The position numbers and the translations under genes are program-made. Shown here piece after piece: positions 1 through 13,229 of a DNA stretch of 64,000 nt (within the stretch, counting starts at the first letter, position 1; every line of letters begins with the position of its first letter). Below the pieces are notes generated by a model. The model was given only the letters and a program-made list of their open reading frames with translations, was not told the origin of the DNA and made no database searches. The stretch is from Cladorrhinum sp. PSN259 (Eukaryota; Ascomycota; Sordariomycetes; Sordariales; Podosporaceae): NCBI GenBank assembly GCA_033725935.1, contig MU867064.1, positions 372,001 to 436,000 of the forward strand, in the 5' to 3' direction.

Positions 1-1
1 C

Positions 2-2071
2 GGCTACTACCATCGCGAACACCTCAAGGCATCTCAGGATCTACATCTGTACATGGAATACTGCGGGAATGGCGATCTTGGTCGAGTCATCCGTGGCTTA
101 GTTGAAAAGAATCAGTACGCCGAGGAATCGTTTGTCTGGAGCATCTTTTCTCAACTCGTCACAGCATTGTATCGCTGCCATTATGGTGTCGATCCACCTG
201 AGGTGGGTAAGACCGTGTTGGGTTTGGGTACAACTGCTAGGCCTAAGGCACCGACGGGCGGCATGACCATTCTGCATCGTGATCTGAAGCCGGAGAATGT
301 ATTTTTGGGTGAGGATAACTCGGTAAAGCTGGGCGATTTCGGCCTCTCCAAGGTCATGCAGTCCCACGACTTCGCATCAACATACGTCGGCACACCGTTT
401 TACATGTCACCAGAAATCTGCGCAGCTGAGAAATACACGCTGAAGTCGGATATTTGGTCACTGGGCTGCATCATATACGAACTCTGCACCCGAGAGCCTC
501 CTTTCAATGCAAAGACTCACTTCCAGCTGGTGCAGAAGATCAAAGAAGGCAAGATCGCCCCATTGCCCGCCATTTACTCGAACGAACTCTTTCAGGTCAT
601 TAAGGATTGCTTGCGAGTTAATCCCGACAGGAGACCGGATACAGCAGCATTGCTCAATCTGCCGGTGGTACGGCTGATGCGCAAAGAGAAGGAGGTCGTC
701 GAGTTCAGCAAGACGCTGAAGGCCAAGGAGGAAGCGCTTAATAGGCGCATCCGTGAGGTTGACCAGAAGCTGGCATTGCTTGACCATGACAAGGTATCAA
801 TACGGCAGGAGATTGATGCTTCACTGAGGAGGGAATGGGAAGTTAAGGCGCGCCTTGAAATTGACCGTTTGGTAAATTTAGAGATTGAGCAGCTGAAGAA
901 GAAGTTTGAGGAGGAGGTGTCATTGCGCGTTGAGGCGCGAGTAGAGGCTCGGCTTGATGCTGAGCTGCAAAATCATAAAAAGGCAATGGCAGTCAAGGAG
1001 GAGGAGCGGAATGAGCTTTCATCATCGTCCAAGTCCAACCTTCAGCAGTCCTCTGTTGGCTATGAGAGCCCTGATGAGGAGTTTCCTTCGACCACCGATA
1101 TCACAGAGCCATCAGCCGACTCACCCGATGCACCGGTGCATCCTTTCAGGAAAGATAACCACCGCACACCCTTTGCCCGAGCGCAGACCATGTTCGCTGC
1201 TGCCCCTGCCGGCACTCCGATGGATGTAGAGATGGCATCGCCTTCGCCAATTACAATTGCCTCGCTTTCTCTCTCACCGCGCCGCAATGTTGGAACCAAG
1301 GCTCCTAACCTGAATTCGTCCAATATCTTCGCTGCGAACCAAATGGCTGGCAATAATGCTCGCTGGGAAGGCAGGGACAACTACTCCCCACTCGGATCCG
1401 ACGGCGAATCAGACGACGACGCTAATATTCCGTCGCCAACGAGGATGATCAAGTCGAGCAAAAATCCATTCACTTCCAAGCAACGGCCGCAGCTTCATGC
1501 ACAAAAGTCCATGCCAGTTCAGCGTTTGCAGTCCAAGCAGACCTTCGTCGCACAGTCAAAGACTGCATCAAATCCCGATATGCAAGCCCTCCGCGCCGCC
1601 GGAAGCAACAACGCCCTGCAAGACCGCAGCAACAGCCCTAGGAACCGGTTGAGTAAGATTCCATCGGCGGCTAACCTGAACGGCAAGCCGGGCTCAACTG
1701 ACTCCTCATCAGCAACTACAAACACGCTTAGCCGTAAGCCATCCCTCACCACAAAGGACGGTGCCGAGGCACGGGCCCAGCCTCCCACACTGAGCAACGT
1801 CTCCGCCCCAGGCAAGAACAACATTCGCGGCCGCACTCTGGTTGAACTTCAGCAAGCTCGCGCTGGCGGTAGGCCTCTCAGCGCTGTCATGAACAGCAGT
1901 GAAGGAGGCTTGGCCATCAATACGAACATGAACGTTAGTCCCGTTCGTCCGTTCAGAGAGCATGCTGCTGCAGCGAACCGTGGGTCAGAGCCTGCTGCTG
2001 TTTGGGATCCCGACAGAGACGAGATGCCTAGCCCCTTCTTGATTAAGCGAAAGATGATTGTTAAGGCTTGA
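2..2071 (+). CDS. nimA: NIMA-type G2/M protein kinase, 3' part (5' end outside window)
   Basis: Serine/threonine kinase of the NIMA/NEK family, which drives mitotic entry in filamentous fungi. The frame is open from base 2, so the gene starts upstream; 689 residues are visible. The glycine loop and catalytic lysine are missing because they lie off the window. Visible are HRDLKPEN (about residues 92-99), DFGLSK (112-117) and the activation segment GTPFYMSPE. An insert of about 25 residues (VDPPEVGKTVLGLGTTARP) lies just before HRD; it is a known feature of fungal NIMA proteins. A charged coiled coil follows the kinase domain (about fragment residues 225-335), then a long Ser/Pro/Asn-rich tail, probably the regulatory and degradation region. 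The TGA is at 2069-2071. No intron is seen in the visible part. Family assignment is very sure; the exact name rests on similarity from memory. Confidence 0.95.
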   Translation, partial: GYYHREHLKASQDLHLYMEYCGNGDLGRVIRGLVEKNQYAEESFVWSIFSQLVTALYRCHYGVDPPEVGKTVLGLGTTARPKAPTGGMTILHRDLKPENVFLGEDNSVKLGDFGLSKVMQSHDFASTYVGTPFYMSPEICAAEKYTLKSDIWSLGCIIYELCTREPPFNAKTHFQLVQKIKEGKIAPLPAIYSNELFQVIKDCLRVNPDRRPDTAALLNLPVVRLMRKEKEVVEFSKTLKAKEEALNRRIREVDQKLALLDHDKVSIRQEIDASLRREWEVKARLEIDRLVNLEIEQLKKKFEEEVSLRVEARVEARLDAELQNHKKAMAVKEEERNELSSSSKSNLQQSSVGYESPDEEFPSTTDITEPSADSPDAPVHPFRKDNHRTPFARAQTMFAAAPAGTPMDVEMASPSPITIASLSLSPRRNVGTKAPNLNSSNIFAANQMAGNNARWEGRDNYSPLGSDGESDDDANIPSPTRMIKSSKNPFTSKQRPQLHAQKSMPVQRLQSKQTFVAQSKTASNPDMQALRAAGSNNALQDRSNSPRNRLSKIPSAANLNGKPGSTDSSSATTNTLSRKPSLTTKDGAEARAQPPTLSNVSAPGKNNIRGRTLVELQQARAGGRPLSAVMNSSEGGLAINTNMNVSPVRPFREHAAAANRGSEPAAVWDPDRDEMPSPFLIKRKMIVKA

Positions 2072-3292
2072 GCAGTATGAAGGTGACAAGAGAGAGAAAT
2101 GGGTGAAGAAGAGGTTTGCCAGCCAAAAGTTTGTTGTGTTTTAGTCCCCTGAATCATCTCCCCAGCAGCACGATACAAAGCACAACACCAATTGCAAGAA
2201 AAAAGGATACCCTGTTTAGTTTTTGCTGCGACAGCTTGCATTCTTTTTGTGCGTGGGATACTGGCGGATGTGAAAGGGAATGAAACGGAGAAGGGGTGGT
2301 GTCAGTTGTCAGTCAATCAGTTATTTGGGATATATTTGTTGGGACAGAGCATCATTCATTTGTTTTCGGTAATTGGAATGACTGAAGGGATATGGGAGTT
2401 CGTGGGAACCTTGGTATTTGAGTGGAAAGGGACGAGAAGTCTGGTCTACTACGGAACAGGAGGCGAAGGGAGGAAAGGGAATTTTTGCCGAATCACTGCG
2501 CCGTACATTTCTGTGCAAAACATCAAAATCATTCATCAGCGTCGGAGTTCAGTATTCTTTCACACTCTCTTTTGTCAATCTTGGAGTTTGGTTGGTTCCT
2601 GTCTGGGTATTAGGGGCGGGGAAGCACACGAATGCGGCGTTTGAGAACGGGAAACGGGTGGAGGGTGATTTGCTTGGGCTTTTGGTTTCTGGTTGTGCTG
2701 GAAATGGGATTGCTTGTTCCGTATCGTTTGGTTGGATGGTTGGTAGGCTGGTTGTGCTTGGTACATGTACAAAGGAGTGTATGGGAAGGAAAGGACGAAT
2801 GACAGTGTGAATATTACCGGTCTCTCAGCCCCCGTGTTCGCAGCGACGTAACTTGATGTTTACAGAAGTATCTGATTTGGTCGTGTTGTAGGAGACGTGG
2901 TTGTTAAAGTGCTGTTGTTGAGGATATCTTATGTTCTGGCTCATGGTTCGGTGACTACGAAAAATGGATGCTTGGTCTTGGTACTTGCTCAGGTTTTCTG
3001 ATGTGCTTTCGTATTAAGGGGGTGTGTGTGGTGGATACTGGGTACCTCCAAGACCACTTGGTGCTGTCAGTTGCTGTTGCTCGGAGAAAGCTGCGTCACA
3101 CTAACTCATAGGCGTGCAGTATGTCGTCAGATTTACGAAATGCTGCATCTTCGTAGTCGTTTATCATTTGCCCGTTCTTGTTCGGTTCCAGAAGCCTTGT
3201 TTTTGTTTGTCTTCGTTTCAATTAAAGCCCAACGCCACCAGGGCTCTTTGAGCAGGTGGTTAAAATGCTCCTATCCGCTATTTCCAAGCCAG

Positions 3293-3327
3293 TATAAGCT
3301 GAGAGACGTGCGACTGCTCAGCTTATA
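3293..3327. repeat. Perfect 11-bp inverted repeat (stem-loop)
   Basis: TATAAGCTGAG at 3293-3303 is matched exactly by its reverse complement at 3317-3327, with a 13-base loop. It lies 1.2 kb past the kinase stop codon in non-coding DNA. It could fold as an RNA hairpin or be a dyad protein-binding site; nothing around it decides between these. Confidence 0.6.
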
Positions 3328-3832
3328 TGCCTCCAGGGATTCACGATGATGCCCCTGTCAGTCTAACAGATGTAAAAGAATGTGAATTATGGAACGCCTT
3401 TGGGGTTTTGGATCAAACAAAAGATACCTGGTTACTCAGAAAGGGTATACACTTCGTGTCCGCCTAGGCTAGGCAAACAAACATATTCTATACAAGCCAC
3501 CTGTAAGCTGTAGATGTTCTCGTCATGGCGGGTGATCATCGGGCTCTGGCTTTCTCTCATTGGGCTTCACATCAAGTCCACGCAATCTCGAGGATCTCAG
3601 TCATAAAGAATGACATCTGATGTGGACTTGTCACAAAGGGGGCGACCCCGGGCATGTTTGCTCTGTTAACTCTCTCATGCATACCTGATCTCATGACTCT
3701 CGGTCACTCTTAATCGTCATGAAGAGCTGCAAGCCCGGACATTCCAATGCTCGCCGAAATATATCCATGGATCTAGGCCAGTCTATGCATGAATCTGGAC
3801 ACTTGAGAGACATGGGAGCTTTCCTCCCTTGA

Positions 3833-3853
3833 CTGCTGCTGCTGCTGCTGCTG
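3833..3853. repeat. (CTG)7 microsatellite
   Basis: Seven uninterrupted CTG triplets in a non-coding stretch. Confidence 0.9.
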
Positions 3854-5270
3854 CAACGTGGACCTGAAGACGAGTAAACTAGCTTCGCCAATCCAGAGAG
3901 ACCAAGGGTTCTCCAGTTGAGGCCCAAGAAAATGGAGACGGGAATTACCATGCGACCCAAAGATGCTTATTTCCTTATCTTGAGCAAATCGTATTGCGGG
4001 ATTTGCGTCCATGTCGTGTACCCAACCCGTCACTCACCTTCTCCCAGTAGCACAGCAGCCTGGGTTCCAAACTTCAAGCATCCATATTGTGACCGCATTA
4101 CTATCTTGCAGCTGCTGTGTGTTTTTTATATTAAGCATCCGACCTCTAACCTACCAATGGGGGCTCCAGTGGATAAAAAGGGTATCCAAGAAACTGAAAA
4201 GTCTGGAAGCTTGTCACTGGATCACTTGAGCATTTTATCGTAACAAAGACTTTTCAGTGAACGGGGCTATAACTACGGGAGCCGTGTCTCGAAAAAAAAA
4301 AAAAAAAAAAGAGAATTCGATAGGGGTACAATTTTGAGTTGCCTCCCCCTCCCCTTCCCCCTCCTCCTCTCTCCGCGGGAACTGCGGTGGCGGATAGTCC
4401 TTCAAAAAGACTGAGATCCCGCCAAGATCCCCAAAGTAAAAAAGAGAGACATGCATGAGCTAATCCGATCCTTTTCCATCCCGTCTTGCAGTATAGCAAT
4501 GCCATGAAACTGTTTCCCCTCTTCTGCTGCGTCGTGGCGCACCCATGTGGTACGTGCACGGCGATCTGCCGCTCCTCTCGCTGGGCTGTGTCTACAACGG
4601 GAAAGATCTTTGGGCTGCTCCTTCAGGACGATCCATCTCAGATTTAGAGCCTGCTTTTGTTGCCCACTGAGCATTTCAGATGCAGCAGATTACAGCCATG
4701 ATTGACGAACTCTGTCTATAGGCAGTGTATAGTGGATGCCCATCCACCTGCCCTTCCTGCTTGGCCCCGGAGGATGGCTTTGGACGTTGAAGCTGTCGCC
4801 TTGTTACCTATCACATGAGGGGAAATTCCGCCCTTCACCGGTGAAAGTTTCAGAAAGAGGGGCAAATGGGGAAAACAGGGTTTGCTTTTTTGAGCTGCAG
4901 CAGCAGCCCGCGTGCGTGGCGTGCTTGCTTCCAGTGAGTGAGCAGTTGAGTAGAATGTGGCTTGCTCCGTTGCTGGGACACTGTGTACAGCGGAAGAGAG
5001 CCACTATACAAACATACATATCCGCACAGAAATGTGTGGTCTGGTGTTTGCTATGCATAAGATCTGTGGTAATGCTGTAAGTTACCGGACGCCACAAGAG
5101 AATGTGTTGGGCTGAAAGCAATGATCAATAGTGCTTCATCATGTCGCGTAAATCGGATAAATCAAGTTATTTTCACAAAATCCATCCGAGATGATGTATT
5201 TTTGAAGGCCGGCGACTGAGTAATCATGGTATGTGGTGAAAGCGTGTTAGTGCAGTGTACAAGAATCGCC

Positions 5271-8200
5271 ATCAACGTCCTTCTTGATCGTGGGGAGACG
5301 CAGGTTGCCCAGGCACTCCACCTCGAGCCAACCCGTTTTGGACACTAGGGGCAGATAATCGAACGATCTCTGCTTTCTTTTCTGCACTAGCTGAATAAAC
5401 CTGGTAAACATCAGCCACAGAACCTTTCAACACAGGGGCCGAGACTGCTGTCAAATTCTCACACCCCCAGCCACCTGTCGAGGAAGAAATGCCGCCTCTG
5501 AACGGATGTCGGGAGGGTGGAGTACGCAAGGATCTGCGGCCCCCTCTCAGGGGCACTTGATTGGCGAAGGATGGGGTCGTGTCGTTCCGCGGCTGTAGAA
5601 GGAGAAACAAAAGCGAGGATAGAAAGAAAAAAGCAAATACAGTAAAATAAAGTGAGACATTTGTTGCAACGGTCTGGGAAACGGCAGCCTTTCTGGCCAA
5701 TCAGCATCAAGCTAAGCCTTGAACGAAGCGTTCACGAAACAACGTCACTCCGTCATCGAACACCATTCACTCAAGGTATGTGCCGCCGAATAATCCGAGC
5801 TGCTCATTTCAAGTTGTTTCTTTCACAGTTGTCGTGGAAGTCATTAGACCTGAAATTCGCTCCCAACAATTGGCCTTCTCTTTTTGCAAGTGGCGTAGGA
5901 AGCCAGAGTCAATAGTGGAATATTCGGATATTGGATGATGAAACCCTGTGTGATGGCCCTCATGGGGGTCACTGACAGTCAAGTGCCGGTGCGATCCCGC
6001 TTGGTGGAATGCTGCGTTGCATCAGCCTACCGCGCTTCTTGGGTGATCCGGTGTGCGATAAATGTGGAAAACTCTTTCTCGTTTACACTACACAGCATGC
6101 ATTCACGAATCTCGGCGTAATAATGAGGAGAAGGATGCATACTTCCGACTTCGGGATGATGTTTTTCTGGTTCGCTGACATACCATAGTAGTCCAGACCA
6201 CCCTCCTCCTACCACCAATTTACGGCGCAGGTGGATGCGTTGTGTCCTTTGTGTCCGTTGTGTCCGTTTGGCAATCTGCCACTCCTGCTCGTCCAAGCGG
6301 AGGGATAATCGACGACGATGCCACGCTCTCACTCGTCATACTAAAAACTTCAGGGGTTGGTGATCGCCCATCTCGTTTGGCTGTGTTCATCCCTGGCCTT
6401 CGAGCTTTGGTACGGATCACTTTCCGGCCCGGCATGGTATTGGATCGCCGTCGTCGTCAGCACTCAACTGTCCCACATGTCTTGGGCAAGCGAGGTGGGG
6501 TGCTACTTGAGAGTCCCAGCAACCCGAATCCGATCACGCGTCCAGTCAAGCCATCAACCATCGTTGATGTCAAACGGCAGCAGTGGAAGAGATTGTGGGA
6601 AGTCAACGGAAACCAACAACGTGTTCGATACCGTGGATGAGATGACCCTTGCTGGTGTGGAATTCCAAGTCTGCAGGTCTTGCTGTGTTTGTTCACAATG
6701 ATCGCAATGGGCCAGACGATCTCTGGCGTTGCTAGCGAGGCACCAAGCAGGTGATGACGCCTGTTGTGTGGGTTATCGAGGATGAGTAGCGAGTAGGATT
6801 CCAGGCAATCCAGACAACGGTAGATTCGTTGCCACTGGCTGGCACTGCGGGATTTGCTGCTAGAGCAACGGAATAGGGCACAATCCAGAGTTGATTGCTC
6901 ATGTCATACAACATGGTGGACGGTAAACGCTGACCCTTGGATGCTCGTTTCCACAAGCCCCGTGTTCTCGGTCATGAGCACGTCTTCTTTGACCTGAGAA
7001 TGCTCGAGAATTAGGGGCTCGGAGAATTGAGCGATCTTTGATGATGCGTGATGAAGCTGTAATACCTGCGAGATGGGGGCACCCAGACACAACCCGCCAG
7101 TCATGCACAAACTCGAAATTGTATAGTTCGACGTTTGGGTGAACTTCTCTTGTGGCAGCTGGGTTGAATCAGACATGGTGCCACGAACTCGATGGCCTGG
7201 AACCTATCACGGCAAATCGGCAAAGTCCAAATTCCCGGTTCGACGACGTAGCCCCTGTACGCCACCGACTTGAATTTTATCTGGCACGATGGCAGGCTGG
7301 CGTCGTGACCTCGACTCTTGAAGAAAATGCCTATGATGGAACTCAGGAGCGAGACGCCCACGCGAGGGTCCTGAAGGGACTCGTGCGGTTGCCAAGCCAC
7401 CAAAGCATCCAGCAAAGACAGGATGGATTGTACATAGTACCTCCCCGACGATGACCGCAAGGATGAGTGCTTGCAGTGTGCCTTCTTCAACGAGCTTCCT
7501 TTTTTGGCTTCGTGATGGCGTAGGAGCTCGGCCTGTGGCGCTGATAGAATTGCTCAGAGTCACAATATCGAAACGACAGGAGACCTACCAGTGTTAATAA
7601 GGCTGATATAGGACCAGGCCGGTACGATCAGGAACGAGACCAACACAGCTTGATCTTTTCTCAACGGGCGCGCTAACGGATTTTCTTCCCTTCTGCCCAG
7701 TTGTAGCGCTTGGCCAATTGCAAACCAGCTGCAATAGGCCTAGCCACGTCGCGAAAGGTACTAAAGTGTCATGAGCAGCGGGTGCCAAGAGCGAGTGTTC
7801 CGTACTATGGTAGAGCTGCTCCATTGCCATTTAGAGCTACCGGGCTAAATCTCCGAAGCAGAGAGTCCATGATGATTGTGATTTGCCAAAGGTCACGCAG
7901 TTGGGTGCGTAAATCACGAGATGAGGTTTATCTGTATCCTGCCGTCCATGGTCAGACACTCCGTCATCATGTTGCTCCCATCACAGTTTTGGGTCACTGC
8001 CCCGTCCAGTCCGTATAAGCGAAAGATACTCTGCTAAGAGGATCGGTACTGGATCCCGTATTCCGTTGTAGACTCCAAACTGCGACAGAACTCCCTTGCA
8101 GACGACACTCATCCCATTTCGGTTCTTTTGGAAGATTTTGAGGGCGAGATTTGCGCTATCATTGAAACACTGTTATTAGGAATATTCGTAACCCAAAACG

Positions 8201-11200
8201 AAAACGGGATACAGCGGTACAATTAGTGTTCTTCGGGTATCTGCACAGGGGTCGAGAATGTTTCCTCAGGAGGAAGCTCCCAAACTCGACGTACCATCGA
8301 TTTGCCAAAAGTTTGGTACTTGAGATCGATAATAACACCCTACACTTAGATGCCGGCAGCTTCGACGCCAAACTGAATTGGGTAGCAATTTGGGCTGAAA
8401 GCTGGAGAACAGGTAAAATCCTGCCAGAGTGGGGAGAAACGTTGCAATTGTTCCATGAGCTCGGGGCAGCCTGGGACCCTTGCTGATCTACACGGAGTCC
8501 GGAGATCACAGGATTCAAAGCTGAACAGCCTTCATCAACTTGTTGACCTTTTCCCATGATCAGTAAACTGGCACGACTGGGCTCCAAATCTCCCTCTTTA
8601 CCAACGCCAATGAAGGCATGAATTATCGGAGCTCCCGAGCAGGCAGTCATAGTAATTGCGGGCGACCTACTCTTGAGGCGTAATTGCATGAACTGATAAT
8701 TATCCACACTCCACATGGCTCCGAGAGATGTTCATGCCGCGTTTGGTGAAGAAAACTCCATGGTGATGGTTCCCCTAAGCACCAGACCAAGGAAACAAGA
8801 ATGTAAATAATGGCCCTCTCAGATCATGCAGATCCCTCCCAAAATTCTATCCTCCTTGAGCGGCTCGGCGATTCATTCATGGATAGAGAGGTGGGCATGG
8901 TGAGCAACGGCCCAGGGATTATCGACGACTGTTTCTTTATTGCAGCTCTTCAAAATCCAAGGGATGGCTTTTGCGTATTATCGCCCACCAATTTCACAGC
9001 GGCAAGGTTACCCTGACTAGGGTTCAACTGGGAACTTTTGGAAAAGTCATTGATGAAAATGACAATTGGTTTTTTTTTTGGGGTGACATTAGTTTACCAA
9101 ATCGTCCACCGAGAGACAAGGCTGAGTGCTGCATGATAAATATCTTGCGATAGTGCCGAGCGGGAGGGCAGAAAAGCCCGGGCCATTCATGCACTGCTAG
9201 CTTGGTTTTGGAACAGAGGCTGACCGCCAGATTGGGCGCCTGACCTTTGGTACTTTTTCAAGGTATGATTCCAGAAGCGTGCCATGAAGCCATTCGATCT
9301 GTAAGCTTTGGATCCCACGCCGGATAATTTTGAAGAAATTTGCGGTGAGGTGATAGCACGAAGGGATCCCCTTGTTGTTTGCTCGCGGGTTGGCGGAAGG
9401 ATCAAAAGAAAACATGGTTGTGGCGAGGGGCCGGTGATTCTGTGTTGAAGACGTACACGTAGGGGTGTCGGTGTAGCATCGCTCGAAGATTGCAGTCGAG
9501 ACTATCCAGAGAGAGAAAGCTCGTCCGGCTTGTCTTCCATGACGAATTTCTGACTGGTTGCAAAAATGTCCCAAATAGGAAGCTGGTTAATGCCATGACA
9601 ATGACATGCGAAGTGGTAGCGTGGCATATTCCCCGAGCCAAAAACGTCGAAAACGCTCGTCGATCATCGACCTTTCCCGAACAGGGACCATTGCCCTGTT
9701 GTTGCTCTAAGCGAGGGGCACTAAGGCAGCGCCACGTCGATCGCCCGTAGGTCGGATAATATCCGCTTGGGAAACCGGTATTGCTTGCAGGGGAATCTCT
9801 CTGGTTCGCGTGTGACGTTGGGCGGTCCATCTGGCTGGGGCACAACCCAAGACACCCAAAGGAACGCGCCGTGTGACGCTGGCGGGGGATAGGATGGTGA
9901 GCGTGGGATATATCAGCCATCATATAGGTGGGCAATCAAAGAGTGTCCGAAGTACCACCGCTTTTCACCACACACGACTAGCGAAATCTAGGCCACAACC
10001 ACAAAAACGGCGTCAGCGGGCGGGAGGATTGATCTCAATATCCGCAGTATAGCGGTTACTACATGAGGGTGATGGAACGGCGACGGCGGGCCTGCACACT
10101 GGTAATATGGGTCTGCTTGCCGCAAATGGAAGTCGACGATCGAATCGGTCGACATCGCGGAGCTGGTCCAGGCAATCCCAGGCAACCGAAGACCATTCTG
10201 AGCATCACCAGGGTCCCCGCGAAAGATGCTCTCAATGATTAGTGTAGATCCTGGGAATCCTAGCTGACGTAGGATCGGCAAGCTTGGAGAGATCCGGGGC
10301 TGTTTTATAAGGTAATCGCCAACACTTCTGCACTCCCAATCTAGTCAGTGAGCGCACAGTTGGCATATGATCTTGTGGGTTGAGCCTTGCCTTTGGATCA
10401 CTCTCGGCGCGCGGATGAGTAATTGGTGAGAAAGCGAGATCTCAAGTTTTGGCGTCAAGCCACTTTGTGGACATTGGCGCAAAGTCAAGCCACATGGTCT
10501 GGTCGGAAGGACCGGAAACGCATACCTGAACAAAAAGTGTACTGGATGAGACGAGATGGGAGACAAGATTCCGTGCCGCAAGTTGCCGCAGAGTTGGCTG
10601 AAAGAATTGGCCTGGAACTCGGTTGCCCATTCACCAAGAGTGTGCGAAGGGCCGCTGAACTTTGGGTGGCCTCGAGTTTGTTTAGCGGCCGTTTGTGGGG
10701 TTCCGTGTCCGGGGTAGACGGCCGGCCGGGGTGGGTGCCGGCTCCGCACCCGCTCCGCACCCCGCCTCACCACATCGCCGGCCTCATACCCCGTGGCCTA
10801 CACTGGGTGAGATTTCATGATAATGAGATGCACGATACTCGGATGCAAGATGAGGGTAGGTAATTCAGACGAATGGACATGATGTGGTGAGCGGCTTCCA
10901 TCTTACCTAGGAACCATAGTTTCGGTTCCTGCAAGTGCGAGATTCGCGACTTCCCATTACGACTGGGCGCAAATTGAGTTTTTGATAGCTTCGAGCACCT
11001 TCCATGATCAGGCACATGGCATCTCGATGGTTGAAACATACCAGATACTGAACCTAATGCCTAGAATGGACGCCGAGACGCCCAAGCACAACCACCTTCG
11101 CACCGTGGTGTTTGAGACAGCCGGAAAGAGTTGTGTCCGGGTTTCCCTGCCCTGTGCTTGAAACACGCTTTGCCTGCTTTTGGACAAACTCTCAGATGAT

Positions 11201-13200
11201 GCCAACTTACCAAAGACTTGCAAACATCAAAAAGTTTAACGACAGCAACGCACCAAAACAAGACCAGAGCGCCGTTCCAGGTGTCCCAGCTTACCGATTA
11301 CAGCCTTGAAATGTGACGATTGCCTCCTGACTAGGATATCCCGTTAGGGAGGGGGGGGGGGCTGCAGAGCACAGATGTCGAACGCTGCGAGCAGCTAAGT
11401 CATTTGAACTGCCACCCATCGCAAGCACCTGTACGCAGGAGAGAGCCAACGCGGTAAGGTTTGTGTACTACAGTACGTCTTTCAACGTTGAAGGTTCTGG
11501 TATGTAGAGTTATGCAGAGTTGGTGTTCGCTCTACCGGAATAATGACTTGGTCGCCTTGCAGTCGACCTCAGTCGTGGCACAGATGCGGCACATCTCGAC
11601 TATCACTTACCATGTGTTAAGTTGTCCCATCTCGCTGATTCCGGCCAACCCCAGAGATCAAAAGCGTAGCAAGCGACCTAAAGCGTTCCCAAGAAGGGCA
11701 CCGAGCGGCGGGTGTAGACAGTACCGGATTTTGAGAAAAGGGCTTTCTTGACTGCTACCCCCTGCTGCACGCCAGACACAGGTCCAGACAGGCTGCTCTC
11801 TATCCGTCCTCTTCTCCGTCAACATCAGGACTTGCTTCAGCCAGCGATCAAGGACCCCTGAACCCCGTTGTCAATCCGGGCACACCCCCAAGAGGAGCTG
11901 CCATGGCGTGCTGTCAATGCCGATTACAGATCACATCTCGAGATTAGCCTTTGTTTCTGGAAATCCCCCGTCTATGATTGAAGAAACATTCAGTGCACGG
12001 AGCGCACTTATCACTAGGCTGTACGTGCAAGAGCCAGTGAGCCACAAATGGCCTATCGCATATATACAAGCTCTACTCCTACTAATAGTACCTCATTATC
12101 AGCGTGCAATAGACTGTCTCTTGGTTACCTGAGAGACAGCATCAAAGAGATAGGAGCCCATAGTTTCCATATTTGAGGCAACTGCAGCACTTCACAAAGC
12201 GATCACATCGCCATGGCCACATGGCTACTGATCATGGTTGCCGAGATGTTTAAAACGTTCGGCTCTTGGAGAGACCCCTGCGTGCGCTTCCAGCCCTTCC
12301 GAGTGAGAGTCTGGACCGCACCACGCTTGAGAAATCTCTTGCTGGTTTGACAAAGAAGTGGTTCCCTACGACACGAGATTGTTGATTCTCCCTGTCCGGT
12401 ACTCGTTATGCATTGATAGGATCGCCAGCAAGCACTCCAGAGATCGGGCAAGCTCTCGAAAACCAACGGCGATATACGTCGCTAAGCGGCAATCATAATA
12501 GACATCTGTTTCGAGATGGTCATTGACGAGCGGGCAAGGCGAACGGCATAAGATCAACTCAAGAATCCGGTCGCAGCACAAAATCAGGCACAAGAATCCG
12601 GAGTCGTTACTCGTCTCAAGTTTGTGTGTCCCGGCTCAGGGGCCCCCTCTCCCAAACGCCCAAGCGTTCATAACAGACCGGGATGCTTCGGTACGTACCT
12701 TGACGTTTCTGCAGCCAAGCCTTGGGCCCGGCTGCATGTCCCTTTCTAGATAACTCCCCCGTGGAATTCTGCAGCGCTGCATGAGCCCAGCCAAATGGCA
12801 ACTGCCAAAGAAAAGAGCACAATCGCATGCCCATTTCGAGTTAGTACCACATTTCCATTCTTCTTTTCGCTGCTTGGGTTTCGATGACACCCTCCCTCAA
12901 CAGGAACTGTCGGGTCCTCGTCAATGTTGACCTCTCCTGTTGAAATCAATCCATGTTTCGGTTCCAAGACACTCACTCGTACACAGAGGCAGCATGAACT
13001 CGAGCTGGTCAATGGCCATCGTTCTTTGCATGAGCCTCAGACGTTTGGACTCGGCAGATCAATGGCAATCATATCAGTCGGGACCCTTTCATGGCCCCTG
13101 AGTTGGCCGTGCTGTATGGGGTGTCCTCTATGATGCTTCGCCCGCTCCCGGCTGGCAGTTTGGCATGATTCTTAGGAGTGGGATTGACGGATGGATGATG
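5271..13200. other. Gene-poor region with unresolved broken frames
   Basis: Nearly 8 kb with no model I can defend. A minus-strand frame at 5272-5700 begins with a hydrophobic segment, but its remainder looks like chance coding. Minus-strand frames between about 6732 and 7563 read partly like protein in alternating frames and may be a decayed gene; they are listed separately. Base composition is not strongly AT-biased, so there is no obvious mark of heavy repeat-induced point mutation. A short direct repeat of the word TTGTGTCC occurs near 6238-6270, and a run of about ten G lies near 11348-11358. Confidence 0.4.
6732..7563 (-). pseudogene. Possible decayed coding region, family not recognised
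   Basis: Three minus-strand frames follow one another with protein-like composition: 7563 to 7207, 7176 to 6904 and 6956 to 6732. They would need two or more frame changes to form one protein, and I found no convincing GT...AG pairs that join them. The middle piece carries residues such as SSLCMTGGLCLGAPISQVLQ, and the last carries LWIVPYSVALAANPAVPASG; both look more like real protein than like random frames. I do not recognise the family. It may be a broken gene, a multi-exon gene that I failed to model, or chance. Confidence 0.2.
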
Positions 13201-13229
13201 GATGGGAGCAGCACCGACCACCGGCTTAG

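Larger units (their letters stand above)
2072..5270. other. Non-coding stretch downstream of the NIMA-type gene
   Basis: No reading frame here looks like a protein. The first part is probably the kinase 3' UTR. It contains a perfect 11-bp inverted repeat (3293-3327), a (CTG)7 tract (3833-3853) and an A tract of about 18-20 at 4290-4310. Short overlapping frames on both strands have no recognisable composition. Confidence 0.5.

Noticed and set aside
4290..4310. A tract as the tail of a retroposed element
   Set aside because: No flanking duplication or element body is visible; similar homopolymers occur across the window.
5272..5700. Minus-strand frame of 142 residues with a hydrophobic N-terminal segment
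   Set aside because: The hydrophobic part comes from a T/A-rich stretch; the rest is not protein-like.
8159..8716. Minus-strand frame of 185 residues
   Set aside because: No family resemblance, no splice-linked neighbours, and a competing frame on the plus strand.
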